Assembly: GCA_038146865.1 (NCBI GenBank)
Contig: JAYQSL010000002.1
Span: forward strand, 124,001 to 188,000
Source of the DNA: GCA-2709075 sp038146865
GTDB taxonomy: Bacteria; Pseudomonadota; Alphaproteobacteria; MPNO01; UBA2964
Length of the DNA stretch: 64,000 nt
Direction of reading: 5' to 3'
The stretch's first letter is position 1. The number at the start of each line of letters is the position of its first letter. The position numbers were made by a program, and so were the translations under genes. Below, in pieces: positions 35,907 through 45,804 of this stretch. The notes under the pieces are model-generated. The model was not told the DNA's origin. It did no database searches and saw only the letters and a program-made list of their open reading frames with translations.

Positions 35907-38198
35907 CTAACCCTGTCCCGATGTTAAAGATCCCGAACCTAATGCTTCTTTATTAACCACCCTCGGAAGAATTAGCGAAACGCACGCTCCATTCTTCACC
36001 TTATTCGCGAGGATTACCTCTCCTCCATGATCGTCCATAATTTTTTTCACTATGGCCAACCCAAGTCCAGTTCCCTTATCCCTGGTTGTTACATAAGGAT
36101 CAGTCAAATTACCCCTGTCATCGGGAAGCCCTTTTCCTGTATCAAAGACACTTATTTTGACATCATCAAATTCGTTAGTTTCCAGAAAAACTCCAATCTG
36201 GTGTTGTTCCTCATGCCGCTCACAAGCAGTAATGGAATCGACAGAATTCTGCAGTAGGTTGGTTAGAGCCTGCATGAGTTGATTTCTGTCACAAAAAAAT
36301 ACAAAGGAAGTATGGCTACTATGCATTTTAAATTGAATATGCTTGTGCGCAGTTCCGAAAAGCACCAAAGTCTCATTACAAAGCTTTACAATGTCCTCGT
36401 CTTTCATCACGGGGGCCGGCATCCTGGCGAAAGACGAAAACTCATCCACCAATCGTCCAATACCTCCAACCTGCCTTATGATGGTTTCCGTGCAATCCTC
36501 AAACGCCGCCAAATCAGCCTTGATTTGAGGAGTGTATTTTCGTCTCAAACGTTCGGCAGCAAGTTGGATCGGGGTTAAAGGATTTTTGATTTCATGAGCA
36601 ATACGTCTTGCCACGTCTGCCCACGCCGCCTTCTTCTGGGCTTCCAGAAGTTCGCTAACATCGTCAAACGTCACCACATAACCTTGATCATTATCTTCTC
36701 CTACATCCGATGAAAACCTCACAAAAAAGGTTCGTTCTTGACCTCCGATTTTAATGCTAACTTCTTCATTTATTTGCTCCCCACCACTAATGTTAATTGC
36801 TTTATCAAAAAGTTTTCTGCACTCGGGGATATGATTCATTAGGGGATCCCCTATCACCGAATTGTGTTCGAAAAAAAACTGATCTTCGGCTGCCTTGTTT
36901 GTAACAGTAATAAGCCCTCCGCTATCTATCCCAACAATGCAAGAGGACACTCCAGACAAAACCGTTTCGATGAAATACCTTCGTTGCTCTAGTTGGCTAT
37001 TAGCCTTAACGAGACTGGACCTTTGAGATAGTAATTGCTCTGTCATCCGATTAAATGCTCGGCTTAAAGTGCCAAGCTCATCCGGCGCCCTCTTCTCATC
37101 AACCCTAATTTCTAAATTCCCATCCCTAACGAGCTCCGCCGCGTCAACTAATTCACTGATAGGTCGAGCCAATCGAGCAGCGAAAAGAAGGCCGAGCCAA
37201 ACAGCCACCAGCAGTATCATAAGCGAAACAAAAATAAACATAGCCGCTAAAGTAATTTCTATTTGAGACCGACGACCTTCTAAATCTTTGTAGCGTTCTA
37301 CAGCTCGCCTGGTTCTATCGATACGAGACAAGACTCCTGGAGATACTTTTCTACTGACATCTAGATAGGCGTCCACAAATGCCTCTAGTTGAATCAAACC
37401 CCTTAAACTATCCCCTTCCGGAGTTCGAAAAATAATCAATCCTCCTGTCTCTCTAACCTCATTCATCGCCCAACTAGGTACTGGGTCTCCAAAGAGAACG
37501 AGACCGCTTCTACTCCAACTTGCGAATGATTTTCCATTGGCATTTATTATAGACGCCTCATGTAGCTCCCTTAACTCCGCCTCAGCGGCTAAAACCGACT
37601 GAATCTGTTCAGGGTTTTTCGATATCTTCTGCGCCATCCGCGAAAATTCATTTGCCAAGCCGAGAATATCATCTCTTAAGTAACGCCGATTTTCCTCAAC
37701 GTAGGCGGAGGCGATTGCATTCGATTCATTTAATGCCGATCGTACTACATTATTGAACCATGATTCGACTCCTTGGGTAAAAACAACCGCTGAAGAAACG
37801 GCGACTATGATTGTTGGAGCTACGGCGACAAACCCAAAAAGGAGAACCAAGCGGGTATGCAATTTTGAACCCGCCGCTCCACGTCTTCTCTCGATCCAAA
37901 GCTTAACGATCCTAACTATAACTATGGTTGCTACAATTACGAAAAGTGCCGCGTCCAATTTTAAAAACAACACGATCGATTGCACTCTGGTTCCAAACGG
38001 CGCCCAACCGGTCCAGGCTGCATAAGTAGCTATACTTGATGCGAGAGCTGCCAGAATAAAAAACACAGAAAGCTTGCGACCAATCCCATTCTTTCTCGAC
38101 AAAATTTGGAGATATCGACTAAAATCGCGGAAGGAGCGTAATTTAACCGGGGAGCTAATCATGATAAGCGGCCAAATTTTGGCCTTAGACCTTTTCAC
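35907..38198 (-). CDS. ntrY: Nitrogen regulation sensor histidine kinase NtrY
   Basis: A 763-residue membrane kinase. Three or so N-terminal membrane helices are followed by a periplasmic segment of about 190 residues and another helix. Then come a HAMP linker (AELVRDGNLEIRVDEKRAPDE-type), a PAS domain, the HisKA site RIAHEIKNPLTPIQ and an ATPase domain ending LVDPYVTTRDKGTGLGL-type motifs (G box GTGLGLAIVKKI). It phosphorylates NtrX. The GTG start overlaps the ntrC stop by four bases, linking ntrBC and ntrYX in one transcript. Confidence 0.94.
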   Translation of the reverse strand: MKRSKAKIWPLIMISSPVKLRSFRDFSRYLQILSRKNGIGRKLSVFFILAALASSIATYAAWTGWAPFGTRVQSIVLFLKLDAALFVIVATIVIVRIVKLWIERRRGAAGSKLHTRLVLLFGFVAVAPTIIVAVSSAVVFTQGVESWFNNVVRSALNESNAIASAYVEENRRYLRDDILGLANEFSRMAQKISKNPEQIQSVLAAEAELRELHEASIINANGKSFASWSRSGLVLFGDPVPSWAMNEVRETGGLIIFRTPEGDSLRGLIQLEAFVDAYLDVSRKVSPGVLSRIDRTRRAVERYKDLEGRRSQIEITLAAMFIFVSLMILLVAVWLGLLFAARLARPISELVDAAELVRDGNLEIRVDEKRAPDELGTLSRAFNRMTEQLLSQRSSLVKANSQLEQRRYFIETVLSGVSSCIVGIDSGGLITVTNKAAEDQFFFEHNSVIGDPLMNHIPECRKLFDKAINISGGEQINEEVSIKIGGQERTFFVRFSSDVGEDNDQGYVVTFDDVSELLEAQKKAAWADVARRIAHEIKNPLTPIQLAAERLRRKYTPQIKADLAAFEDCTETIIRQVGGIGRLVDEFSSFARMPAPVMKDEDIVKLCNETLVLFGTAHKHIQFKMHSSHTSFVFFCDRNQLMQALTNLLQNSVDSITACERHEEQHQIGVFLETNEFDDVKISVFDTGKGLPDDRGNLTDPYVTTRDKGTGLGLAIVKKIMDDHGGEVILANKVKNGACVSLILPRVVNKEALGSGSLTSGQG

Positions 38199-39640
38199 TC
38201 ATCTCGACCTCTCATGAACTCAACATCGAGGTCTCTAATCTTTTTTCGGAGAGTGTTTCTATTTAGTCCGAGTAAATCAGAAGCTTTCAACTGGTTTCCT
38301 TTGGTAGCTCTCAACGTTATGGCGATGAGAGGCTTCTCAACCTCATCAATGATACGGCTATGCAAGCCCGGCTGTGGTAAATTTCCGCGGAGACTATCAA
38401 AATAATTAATTAGGTACCGTTCCACCAAAGAAGAGAGATTATCGACAGCTCCCTCATCATAGGGCTCATCAACCGGTGTGGAGATCTGATTTATTTCCTG
38501 CATAAGTATTGCTGCACTAATCACAGGTTCAGTGTACAATGCTGTGATCCGGTACATAAGGTTTTCTAATTCTCTCACATTTCCCGGCCATTGATGCTTG
38601 TCTAATACAATAAGACCATCGGCCCCTATCGTCTTTGAAGGCACATCAGAAACGGCCGCTTTATTCAGAAAATATCTTGCAAGATCAGGAATATCTTCTT
38701 TTCGATCCCTCAACGGTGGCAGCTTCATGGGAACAACGTTTAATCTATAAAACAAATCCTCTCTAAACGTCCCCTTTCTAACCAACTTTTCAAGATCTCG
38801 ATGCGTCGCAGAGACAATTCGAACGTTGGCCTTGATCGGAGTCCGACCACCAACAGTAGTAAACTCTCCTTCCTGAAGCACTCTCAATAATCTAGTTTGT
38901 GCCTCAATAGGCATGTCTCCAATTTCATCCAAAAACAGAGTGCCATTCTGGGCCTGCTGAAATCTCCCTATTCCAGTGGTATGTGCGCCAGTAAAGGAAC
39001 CTTTCTCGTATCCAAATAACTCAGCTTCAATTAGTTCTCTGGGGATTGCCGCCATATTTATGGCTATAAAGGGGCCACCCCGACGTTGTCCAAAATCATG
39101 CAGAGCCCGTGCTACTAGCTCCTTCCCAGTTCCAGACTCACCGAATACCATAACGGTCAGATCACTCGTCATTAAGCGTGCGACGGTTCTATATATCTCC
39201 TGCATCGCAGGAGACTTTCCTATTATCGGGAGTTTTTCCTCTTCTCCCAACTCACTTTGTACCTGTACCTTTTCAGGAGAAGAGAGCGCTCGTTCCAGGA
39301 CCCCTAATAATTCGTTTAAATCAAAAGGTTTAGGAATATACTCATAAGCTCCCCTTTCCATGGCTTTTACAGCCGTCAAGAGAGTACTCTGGGCACTCAT
39401 TACAATTATCTTAATATCCGATCGAATTTGGTGGATTTGCGGAACAAGGTCCAAACCATTCACATCAGGCATCCGGACGTCGGTAATAACGATGTCTCCT
39501 TCGCCTGCTTCTACCCAACTCCACAAAGTGCTTCCATTATCAGTAGCTCTGACCTCGTACCCCTCACTAGTCAAAGCACGATCAAGCACCATTCTTATCG
39601 CTCGATCATCGTCGGCTACAAGAACAACAGGACGGCTCAC
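38195..39640 (-). CDS. ntrC: Nitrogen regulation protein NtrC
   Basis: A 481-residue sigma-54 activator. Asp54 in VITDVRMPD is the receiver phosphorylation site. The AAA+ domain has GESGTGKE, the intact sigma-54 loop EKGSFTGA and GTLFLDEIGDM. The C-terminal Fis-type helix-turn-helix is GLNRNTLRKKIRD. It activates nitrogen-scavenging genes when phosphorylated by NtrB. It starts with a GTG that overlaps the ntrB stop by four bases. Confidence 0.96.
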   Translation of the reverse strand: MSRPVVLVADDDRAIRMVLDRALTSEGYEVRATDNGSTLWSWVEAGEGDIVITDVRMPDVNGLDLVPQIHQIRSDIKIIVMSAQSTLLTAVKAMERGAYEYIPKPFDLNELLGVLERALSSPEKVQVQSELGEEEKLPIIGKSPAMQEIYRTVARLMTSDLTVMVFGESGTGKELVARALHDFGQRRGGPFIAINMAAIPRELIEAELFGYEKGSFTGAHTTGIGRFQQAQNGTLFLDEIGDMPIEAQTRLLRVLQEGEFTTVGGRTPIKANVRIVSATHRDLEKLVRKGTFREDLFYRLNVVPMKLPPLRDRKEDIPDLARYFLNKAAVSDVPSKTIGADGLIVLDKHQWPGNVRELENLMYRITALYTEPVISAAILMQEINQISTPVDEPYDEGAVDNLSSLVERYLINYFDSLRGNLPQPGLHSRIIDEVEKPLIAITLRATKGNQLKASDLLGLNRNTLRKKIRDLDVEFMRGRDE

Positions 39641-40737
39641 GTCGATATCCTTTTCGTATGACTGCGTATCGGAAGATAAATTCTAAACTCGGCACCCAAA
39701 GAACTGGAGTCACATTCTATCATTCCACCGTGATCGTCGACGGCTTTTGCTACAAATGCCAACCCAAGCCCAGTGCCTTCCGACTTTGTTGTGACAAATG
39801 GATCAAAAAGAGTTCTTGCAATACTCTCGGGCACCCCAGGACCATTATCCGCAATTGATATACATAACGGCAGATGCACGCGACCCAGACCCCCTGCCAT
39901 AACCAAACTAACTCCCCGGCGATAAGCACTTTTTATAGTTATTTGACCACCTTTCCCATTTAGAGCTTCTGACGCATTTTTCACTAAATTGAGAAATACC
40001 TGGACTAAAACATCAAAGTTGCCATCTACCTCTGGTAGAGAGGGATCAAAGTCAGTGGCAAAGGTTACATTTTTTCCAAAGCCAACAGAGGCTGAGTCAA
40101 TCGCTCTCTGCAAAACTTCATGGACGTTAAGCGACTTTCTTTCAGTAAAAGCGCCATCGGCAAAAACATCCATGCGGTCTACAAGTGAACAAACCCGGTC
40201 CGTCTCATCTTGTATTAACCTAGCCAACGATTGATCAGCGCCAGATACAGAGCGTTCCAGTAACTGTGCGGCCCCTCTAATACCTGAGAGTGGGTTCTTA
40301 ACTTCATGTGCTAGCATAGACGCCATGGCCGAGACCGATCGCGCTGATTGCCTGTACTCATGCTGCCTCTCAAGGGATTTTGCAGCAAATTGTTGATGGA
40401 TAGAAATGGTAATATCCCCATTCTCTGCGCTCATGGGAGACGCACTTACCATCAGGCCTCTTCCACCACCTCTGGGGATCTCCACATCTATACCATATTC
40501 AAAAGTGTTCATTCCGCCATTTCGAACATTATTTATTAGATCGAAAACGGGACTATCGAAGGGGATTAGTTCCTGAAGAGCTTTATCTAACAACCGACTG
40601 GCCCCTTGGTCGAAGAATTGCTCTGCGGCTCCATTCAAATAAGTTATCCTGTCGTTTTGATTCACGACAAAAATAGGAAATGGCAGAGAACCAAGGATAG
40701 ATCCCGCCATTTCTAGATATGTTAATGTGGAATTCAT
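39637..40737 (-). CDS. ntrB: Nitrogen regulation sensor kinase NtrB
   Basis: A 366-residue cytoplasmic kinase. A PAS domain occupies about residues 10-120. The HisKA motif MLAHEVKNPLSGIRGAAQLL holds the phosphorylated histidine, and the ATPase domain has SIADNGPGVP and GTGLGLAFVAKAVDDHGG. It has no membrane helices and is normally controlled by PII protein. It is 31 bases downstream of dusB, giving the classical nifR3-ntrB-ntrC order of alphaproteobacteria. Confidence 0.95.
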   Translation of the reverse strand: MNSTLTYLEMAGSILGSLPFPIFVVNQNDRITYLNGAAEQFFDQGASRLLDKALQELIPFDSPVFDLINNVRNGGMNTFEYGIDVEIPRGGGRGLMVSASPMSAENGDITISIHQQFAAKSLERQHEYRQSARSVSAMASMLAHEVKNPLSGIRGAAQLLERSVSGADQSLARLIQDETDRVCSLVDRMDVFADGAFTERKSLNVHEVLQRAIDSASVGFGKNVTFATDFDPSLPEVDGNFDVLVQVFLNLVKNASEALNGKGGQITIKSAYRRGVSLVMAGGLGRVHLPLCISIADNGPGVPESIARTLFDPFVTTKSEGTGLGLAFVAKAVDDHGGMIECDSSSLGAEFRIYLPIRSHTKRIST

Positions 40738-40767
40738 AACGAGCCTTGTCCCTTGCGCCCATTCAGA

Positions 40768-41763
40768 TCACGCATAGGCTTCTCTGTTACGTAGATCAGA
40801 ATAGTAATTGTCTATAAGATCAAGCACCTTTGTAGGACTATCAATTGAATTCACTTTCGCTCTGAACTCAGCCGATTTCGCTAAACCCTTGGTGTACCAA
40901 CCAAGATGTTTTCTCGCCATTCTCATACCTGAGACCTCGCCGTAATGCTGTAACATCGACTCGTAATGACCTCGCATCATCAAATGCTGATCCTTAAGTT
41001 CAGGTGCGACCCCGCGCTTCCCAAATTTTATGAATTCAATAACCTGACGCAAAAACCATGGTCTTCCGTATGCTCCCCTACCGATCATAACTCCATCAGC
41101 TTTAGATTTTTTTAATATCTCGGCAACGTCATCGAAAGTTGTTACGTCGCCATTTGCAATCACGGGTAAGTCTACCGCCTCTTTTACCAACGAGATAAAT
41201 TCCCAGTCCGCATGACCTTTGTAGAATTGACAACGAGTCCGACCATGAACGGTAATCATTTGAATACCGACATCTCTAGCTAGCTGAGCCAGCCTAGGTG
41301 CATTTCTGCTTTTATCATCCCAGCCTGTCCTCATTTTTAGGGTAACGGGTATAGAAACCGCGTTGACCGTTGCCTCTAAGATCCGGACTGCCTTGTCTTC
41401 CTCCCGCATCAATGCCGATCCAGCATGGCCATTGACTACTTTTTTTACGGGACAACCCATGTTGATATCAATTATGGCAGCACCCCGATCCTCGTTTAAC
41501 TTGGCTGCTTCAGCCATGACAGCAGGCTCACAGCCCGCAAGCTGGACCGCCATTGGAAATTCTTCTGCGCAGTTAGAGGCCATTTTCAGGGTTTTGCGGT
41601 TCGCTCGTATCATTGCTTGACTGGCAATCATTTCGGATACCACCAACCCCGCTCCCTCCTTCTTCACCAGACGTCGGAAGGGAAGATCAGATACACCAGA
41701 CATAGGGGCTAAAATTACCGGGTCTTTTATTGTCACTCGGCCTATTTTTATAGCTTTCTTCAA
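40768..41763 (-). CDS. dusB: tRNA-dihydrouridine synthase (NifR3/DusB)
   Basis: A 331-residue flavoprotein that reduces uridine in the tRNA D-loop. The N-terminal barrel has LAPMSGVSDLPFRRL. The catalytic cysteine is in INMGCPVKKV, HGRTRCQFY follows, and the FMN phosphate loop is GVMIGRGAYGRPW. The frame opens with TTG at 41763 behind an AGGG-type ribosome site; no ATG fits the conserved N-terminus. It heads the dusB-ntrBC-ntrYX run and is divergent from ispDF. Confidence 0.94.
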   Translation of the reverse strand: MKKAIKIGRVTIKDPVILAPMSGVSDLPFRRLVKKEGAGLVVSEMIASQAMIRANRKTLKMASNCAEEFPMAVQLAGCEPAVMAEAAKLNEDRGAAIIDINMGCPVKKVVNGHAGSALMREEDKAVRILEATVNAVSIPVTLKMRTGWDDKSRNAPRLAQLARDVGIQMITVHGRTRCQFYKGHADWEFISLVKEAVDLPVIANGDVTTFDDVAEILKKSKADGVMIGRGAYGRPWFLRQVIEFIKFGKRGVAPELKDQHLMMRGHYESMLQHYGEVSGMRMARKHLGWYTKGLAKSAEFRAKVNSIDSPTKVLDLIDNYYSDLRNREAYA

Positions 41764-42276
41764 ACCCTGATACTCCCGATGCCTAATTTTGTGGCGAAGT
41801 TAAACCGCTTAAGATAAAAACAAAAGCAAAATTCTCTCTTTTAAGCTCTGATTTCATAAACGGTTACACTCCATTCCTCGAAAGAATCCGACCAAAGAAG
41901 GCTTACACTCTATCTATCTTAAGAGATCAGAACCATCTGCTAGATTTATTGAGATTTAAGAGAGATATTGCAAAAAAGCAGTAACATATCATCTAAAGTT
42001 CACTCAAAGATCATTGGCGAGCTTGGATTTTGCTGAGCGTTTGAAATGCTTGCTCTCACTTATTTCTAAAACAAACGCATTCCTCAAAAAGTTAAGAAGT
42101 CACAGGAGAGGGCACTTAACCCCAAGTTGACCTCTCAAAAATCATACCCCGTCGGCTCTAACCTTTAATGACAAGTCATAAAAGTCCCGGATAACGTGCA
42201 ATTTTATCTTTATGAGGTAATTTAGCTCGAAGAGGTCTATAATAAAAATAGTTGGAGTTCGTTAAGCAGGTTTGAA
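41764..42276. other. Intergenic region between divergent dusB and ispDF
   Basis: A 513-base AT-rich gap with no reading frame of protein-like character and no RNA gene I can recognise. It must carry the promoters of the dusB-ntr transcript (leftward) and the ispDF transcript (rightward). A TATAAT lies at 42238-42243. Several short inverted segments, such as CTTAAG and TCTCTTTTA-type runs, are present but nothing is diagnostic of a riboswitch or sRNA. Confidence 0.5.
42238..42243 (+). promoter_or_regulatory. Candidate -10 box for ispDF
   Basis: A perfect TATAAT lies 33 bases before the ispDF start codon. No good TTGACA-like element sits 16-18 bases further upstream, so this is a weak promoter call based on the -10 alone. 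Confidence 0.3.
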
Positions 42277-43440
42277 ATGACGCAATGTTTTGCTTTGGTC
42301 CTTGCAGCCGGTCATGGATCCCGTTTTGGTTCAGATATCCCAAAACAATACACTTTATTGGGAGGCAAACCTATTCTCCGTCATGCGTTAGAAGCCCTTG
42401 TCTTTCATCCTAAAATTGATCAGGTACGAGTTGTAATTCGTCCAGAAGATGAAAAACTATACAAAGCCCTAAGCCGCGATCTACCCCTTATGAGTCCGGT
42501 TATGGGAGGAGCTACGCGGCAAGATTCAACAAAAAATGGACTTGAGAGCTTTGAGAAAGCACCGCCACAAAAGATTTTAATACATGATGGCGCTCGTCCT
42601 TTCCCATCGGAGAGGTTAATTAAAGAAGTTATCGAAAAATTGGACAGCTTCGATGCAGTGATACCCGGCCTTCAGGTCCACGACGCGCTAAAGCGGATAA
42701 GCGAGACCAACTTATTAGAAGAGACAATAGATAGAAGAAATATTGTTAGGGCACAGACACCCCAGGGTTTTAGGTATCGAGCAATTAGCCGGGCACATGA
42801 CCTTGCGGAAGAAAAACTTTTTTATGACGACTCGGAAATAGCAAAAAAGGCTGGACTTAGAGTATCGGTGGTTAAGGGTGACCCCAAAAATCTTAAAATC
42901 ACTACGGCCGAGGACTTGATCCATGGATCCCACATCTTAGGGGAGGAAATCATGAGTTTCAGAACTGGTATCGGTTTTGATGTACATAAATTTGGACCTG
43001 GCGACCACATAGTTCTCGGAGGCGTTAAAATAGATCATAACCAGGCATTAATAGGTCATTCTGATGCAGATGTTCTGCTGCATGCAATAACAGATGCGAT
43101 ACTAGGATCTATTGCAGCTGGTGATATTGGAACTCATTTTCCGGATACGGATCCACAGTGGCAAAACGTAAAGAGTTCAATTTTTCTCAAAAGAGCTGGC
43201 GAATGCCTCTCAGAATTAGGTGGAAAAATCATTAACATAGATGCCACTATAATCTGTGAGAGACCCAAAATTAATCCCCACAGAAACGCTATTGCAGCTA
43301 ACATAAGCAGTGTCTTAGGCCTTAACCCGGCCTGTGTTAGCATCAAGGCTACAACAACTGAACAGCTAGGGTTTACAGGTCGATCAGAGGGGATCGCATC
43401 CCAAGCAGTCGTATCTGTAAGCTTACCCCAGAACAACTAG
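42277..43440 (+). CDS. ispDF: Bifunctional IspD/IspF isoprenoid enzyme
   Basis: A 387-residue fusion of two non-mevalonate pathway enzymes. The first part (about 1-225) is the cytidylyltransferase, with LAAGHGSRFGSDIPKQY for CTP binding and HDGARPFPS. The second part (about 227-387) is the 2-C-methylerythritol 2,4-cyclodiphosphate synthase, with the metal triad in GFDVHKF and GHSDADVLLHA. The intermediate enzyme IspE is not in the window. The fusion is common in alphaproteobacteria. It leads a short plus-strand run with pgpA and a CinA-type gene. Confidence 0.96.
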   Translation: MTQCFALVLAAGHGSRFGSDIPKQYTLLGGKPILRHALEALVFHPKIDQVRVVIRPEDEKLYKALSRDLPLMSPVMGGATRQDSTKNGLESFEKAPPQKILIHDGARPFPSERLIKEVIEKLDSFDAVIPGLQVHDALKRISETNLLEETIDRRNIVRAQTPQGFRYRAISRAHDLAEEKLFYDDSEIAKKAGLRVSVVKGDPKNLKITTAEDLIHGSHILGEEIMSFRTGIGFDVHKFGPGDHIVLGGVKIDHNQALIGHSDADVLLHAITDAILGSIAAGDIGTHFPDTDPQWQNVKSSIFLKRAGECLSELGGKIINIDATIICERPKINPHRNAIAANISSVLGLNPACVSIKATTTEQLGFTGRSEGIASQAVVSVSLPQNN

Positions 43441-43460
43441 CAAGAGACATTGTAATCCGC

Positions 43461-43922
43461 ATGTCATTATATTCTGTCCTTGCAACTTGGTTTGGCGTAG
43501 GAAAACTTCGATATGCTCCGGGCTCTATGGGCTCGCTGAGTGCTCTCCCTTTGGCCTGGTGGTTAAGTAACTCGTATGGATCCCAGATCTTAATCAGCGT
43601 TTCTGTAATTTTATTTATTATTGGAGTCTGGGCGTCAGAAGCTTATGCCAACAACATTGGTCAACCCGACCCTGGCTCAGTTGTAATTGATGAAGTAGCA
43701 GGGCAGTTATTTACCCTGTGTTTTGTAACCGTCGACCTTTGGACTTTAGCTGCAGGTTTTGTTCTTTTCCGTTTCTTTGATATAGCTAAACCATGGCCGA
43801 TTTACTGGATCGATAAAAAAGTAAAAGGCGGTTTTGGGATTATGCTAGATGATATTATCGCCGCAATTTTCGCGATTCCTATACTCTACTTATTTGAAAT
43901 TTTTATCCTCCCGTGGAGATAA
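43461..43922 (+). CDS. pgpA: Phosphatidylglycerophosphatase A
   Basis: A 153-residue membrane protein with about four helices, removing the phosphate from phosphatidylglycerol phosphate. GKLRYAPGSMGSLSALPLAW and VIDEVAGQLFTL are the conserved family blocks, and FRFFDIAKPWPIYWIDKKVKGGFGI follows in the PgpA order. It starts 20 bases after ispDF and overlaps the next gene by ten bases. Confidence 0.93.
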   Translation: MSLYSVLATWFGVGKLRYAPGSMGSLSALPLAWWLSNSYGSQILISVSVILFIIGVWASEAYANNIGQPDPGSVVIDEVAGQLFTLCFVTVDLWTLAAGFVLFRFFDIAKPWPIYWIDKKVKGGFGIMLDDIIAAIFAIPILYLFEIFILPWR

Positions 43923-44422
43923 AGTTGGTCATTTCAAAATTCTTTAATCAAGCCTCAGAGATAATAGAACTCTGCAAGTCTAAATCAAAAAGGCTAACTA
44001 CGATAGAATCTTGCACCGGTGGCCTTCTCTCTGCTGTATTAACCGCAGTTCCCGGCTCATCTGAAGTCTTTGATTGCGGTTTCGTCACATACAGCAATGA
44101 AGCAAAAAATAAACTTGTGAAAGTTCCATCAAAGACAATCATTAAATTTGGCGCCGTCAGCGATGAAGTCGCGATAGCCATGGCTCAAGGTGGTCTTCGT
44201 GAGGCTGGCGCTGATATCTCGGTTTCCATTACAGGTGTCGCCGGTCCCGGAGGAGGAACACAACAAAAACCCGTTGGTCTAGTTCATTTCGGTATTGCCA
44301 CGAATTGGTCAGATGCCCAACCCAATCGCATTATCTTTTCTGGAACAAGAGATGAAATCAGGTATCAATCGGTAGAGCACGCACTCAAAATGGTTTACAA
44401 GGAGGTAGTGGATCTCCCATAA
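43913..44422 (+). CDS. pncC: CinA C-terminal family protein, nicotinamide-nucleotide amidohydrolase
   Basis: A 169-residue stand-alone CinA C-terminal domain. TTIESCTGGLLSAVLTAVPGSSEVF and SVSITGVAGPGGGTQQKPVGLV are its signatures. It deamidates nicotinamide mononucleotide to recycle NAD. A GTG at 43913 overlaps pgpA; a TTG at 43925 is an alternative start. Its end overlaps the convergent ratA-like gene by 28 bases. Confidence 0.9.
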   Translation: MEIKLVISKFFNQASEIIELCKSKSKRLTTIESCTGGLLSAVLTAVPGSSEVFDCGFVTYSNEAKNKLVKVPSKTIIKFGAVSDEVAIAMAQGGLREAGADISVSITGVAGPGGGTQQKPVGLVHFGIATNWSDAQPNRIIFSGTRDEIRYQSVEHALKMVYKEVVDLP

Positions 44423-44847
44423 AGTTCTTCGGCACGCTTTTCGAAGGCAGCCACCATTTTTTTTACGGCGCCAAAAAAAAGCGGCTCCATGACTGCCCGT
44501 AAAATTTTTGATTTAAATTCAAAATCAATTTTAAATTTGATCGCGCAACCTTCTCTGCAATCAATAAACTCCCAACAGTTTTCTAAATTTCTGAAGGGCC
44601 CCTTTTCATAGGTCACCTGAATTCGTTCAGCCTTTGAAAGTTTTACTCTTGATACAAAACTCTCGCGCAAAGATTTAAAACCTATGACCAATTCCGCAAG
44701 AACTATCTGTTTTTCATTGTCTCTATTTATAATCCTAGCTCCAACACACCACGGTAGAAAATCTGGATAGCCCTCTATATTCGAAACTAGGTTAAACATT
44801 TGCTCTGCCGAATATGGGAGTATTTTTGTTTCTTGATGAGATGGCAT
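44395..44847 (-). CDS. START-domain RatA/Coq10-like protein
   Basis: A 150-residue SRPBCC-fold protein. SAEQMFNLVSNIEGYPDFLPWCVGARI and the basic FKSLRESFVSRVKL region are typical of the Coq10/RatA family, which binds ubiquinone and supports respiratory electron transport. The RatA toxin label comes from Escherichia coli; in alphaproteobacteria it usually sits next to lipA, as here (nine bases downstream of lipA). A toxin role is not implied because no antitoxin gene is present. Confidence 0.88.
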   Translation of the reverse strand: MPSHQETKILPYSAEQMFNLVSNIEGYPDFLPWCVGARIINRDNEKQIVLAELVIGFKSLRESFVSRVKLSKAERIQVTYEKGPFRNLENCWEFIDCREGCAIKFKIDFEFKSKILRAVMEPLFFGAVKKMVAAFEKRAEELYGRSTTSL

Positions 44848-44856
44848 CAGAAAAAC

Positions 44857-45804
44857 TCAAGACAATTTTTCAATTCTTGCTTGTCGCAATAATGAAAAAT
44901 CTCTATCCGCATGATATGATGACCGGGTTAATGGAGAAGATGCCACTAGAAGAAATTTTTTATTCCGGGCGATAGCCGCATAATCCTCGAATTCCGACGG
45001 CGTTATATACTTGCATACAGGATGGTGTTTGAGCGTCGGTTGTAGGTATTGGCCTATAGTTAGAAAGTCTACATCAGCTACTCTAAGATCATCCATTACC
45101 TGAACGATTTCCTCTTTCCCCTCTCCTAAACCCACCATCAAACCAGACTTTGTAAAAATCCCTGGTGCTAATCTTTTAACATTGTCAAGGAGACGCAGGG
45201 ACTGATAATAGCGCGCTCCAGGTCTTACATTCGGGTATAGTCTAGGTACAGTCTCCAAATTGTGATTAAAAACGTCAGGCGGTTCCTCAATAATAAGTTC
45301 TAATGAATTATTTTTTCTCAGAAAATCAGGGGTAAGTATTTCGATAGTGGTACCAGGAGAGGAAGCTCTGATTGCTTTGATCGTTTGGGCAAAATGAGCG
45401 GCCCCGCCGTCTTCCAGATCATCCCGATCCACTGATGTTATAACCACATGTTGAAGCCCTAATTTTTTGACTGCCTCGGCAACCTTCCTTGGCTCACCTT
45501 TATCTAAATTACGGGGCAGACCTGTGGTCACGTTACAGAAGCTGCACGCTCTGGTACAAATCTCACCCATTATCATCATGGTCGCGTGTTTCTTTTGCCA
45601 ACACTCTCCGATGTTTGGGCAAGAAGCCTCTTCACAAACCGTTACCAGCTTCAGTTCGCGCATCAACTGCTTAGTCGTTTCATAAATCGGCGACGTTGGT
45701 GCCTTGACCCTGATCCAGTCGGGTTTTTGAGGAGAAAAATTATCAGGTTTTTTAATTTTCTCAGGATGCCTAGGCCGCAAATTGGTATCTTGGGGCATTT
45801 TCAA
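44857..45804 (-). CDS. lipA: Lipoyl synthase
   Basis: A 315-residue radical SAM enzyme inserting sulfur into octanoyl groups. The auxiliary cluster cysteines are Cys57, Cys62 and Cys68 in CEEASCPNIGEC, and the radical SAM set Cys83, Cys87 and Cys90 is in CTRACSFC. The C-terminal serine ligand region RSSYHAD is present. The first possible start is a TTG overlapping the lpdA stop; an ATG follows at 45798. Its neighbours lpdA and pdhABC encode the main lipoylated target complex. Confidence 0.95.
   Translation of the reverse strand: MKMPQDTNLRPRHPEKIKKPDNFSPQKPDWIRVKAPTSPIYETTKQLMRELKLVTVCEEASCPNIGECWQKKHATMMIMGEICTRACSFCNVTTGLPRNLDKGEPRKVAEAVKKLGLQHVVITSVDRDDLEDGGAAHFAQTIKAIRASSPGTTIEILTPDFLRKNNSLELIIEEPPDVFNHNLETVPRLYPNVRPGARYYQSLRLLDNVKRLAPGIFTKSGLMVGLGEGKEEIVQVMDDLRVADVDFLTIGQYLQPTLKHHPVCKYITPSEFEDYAAIARNKKFLLVASSPLTRSSYHADRDFSLLRQARIEKLS

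Noticed and set aside
35000..37300. Plus-strand open frames opposite ntrX and ntrY
   Set aside because: They are antisense shadows of well-conserved kinase and regulator genes, with low-complexity translations and no start context.
44395..44847. RatA toxin of a toxin-antitoxin pair
   Set aside because: No partner gene; position beside lipA fits the Coq10-like ubiquinone-binding role.
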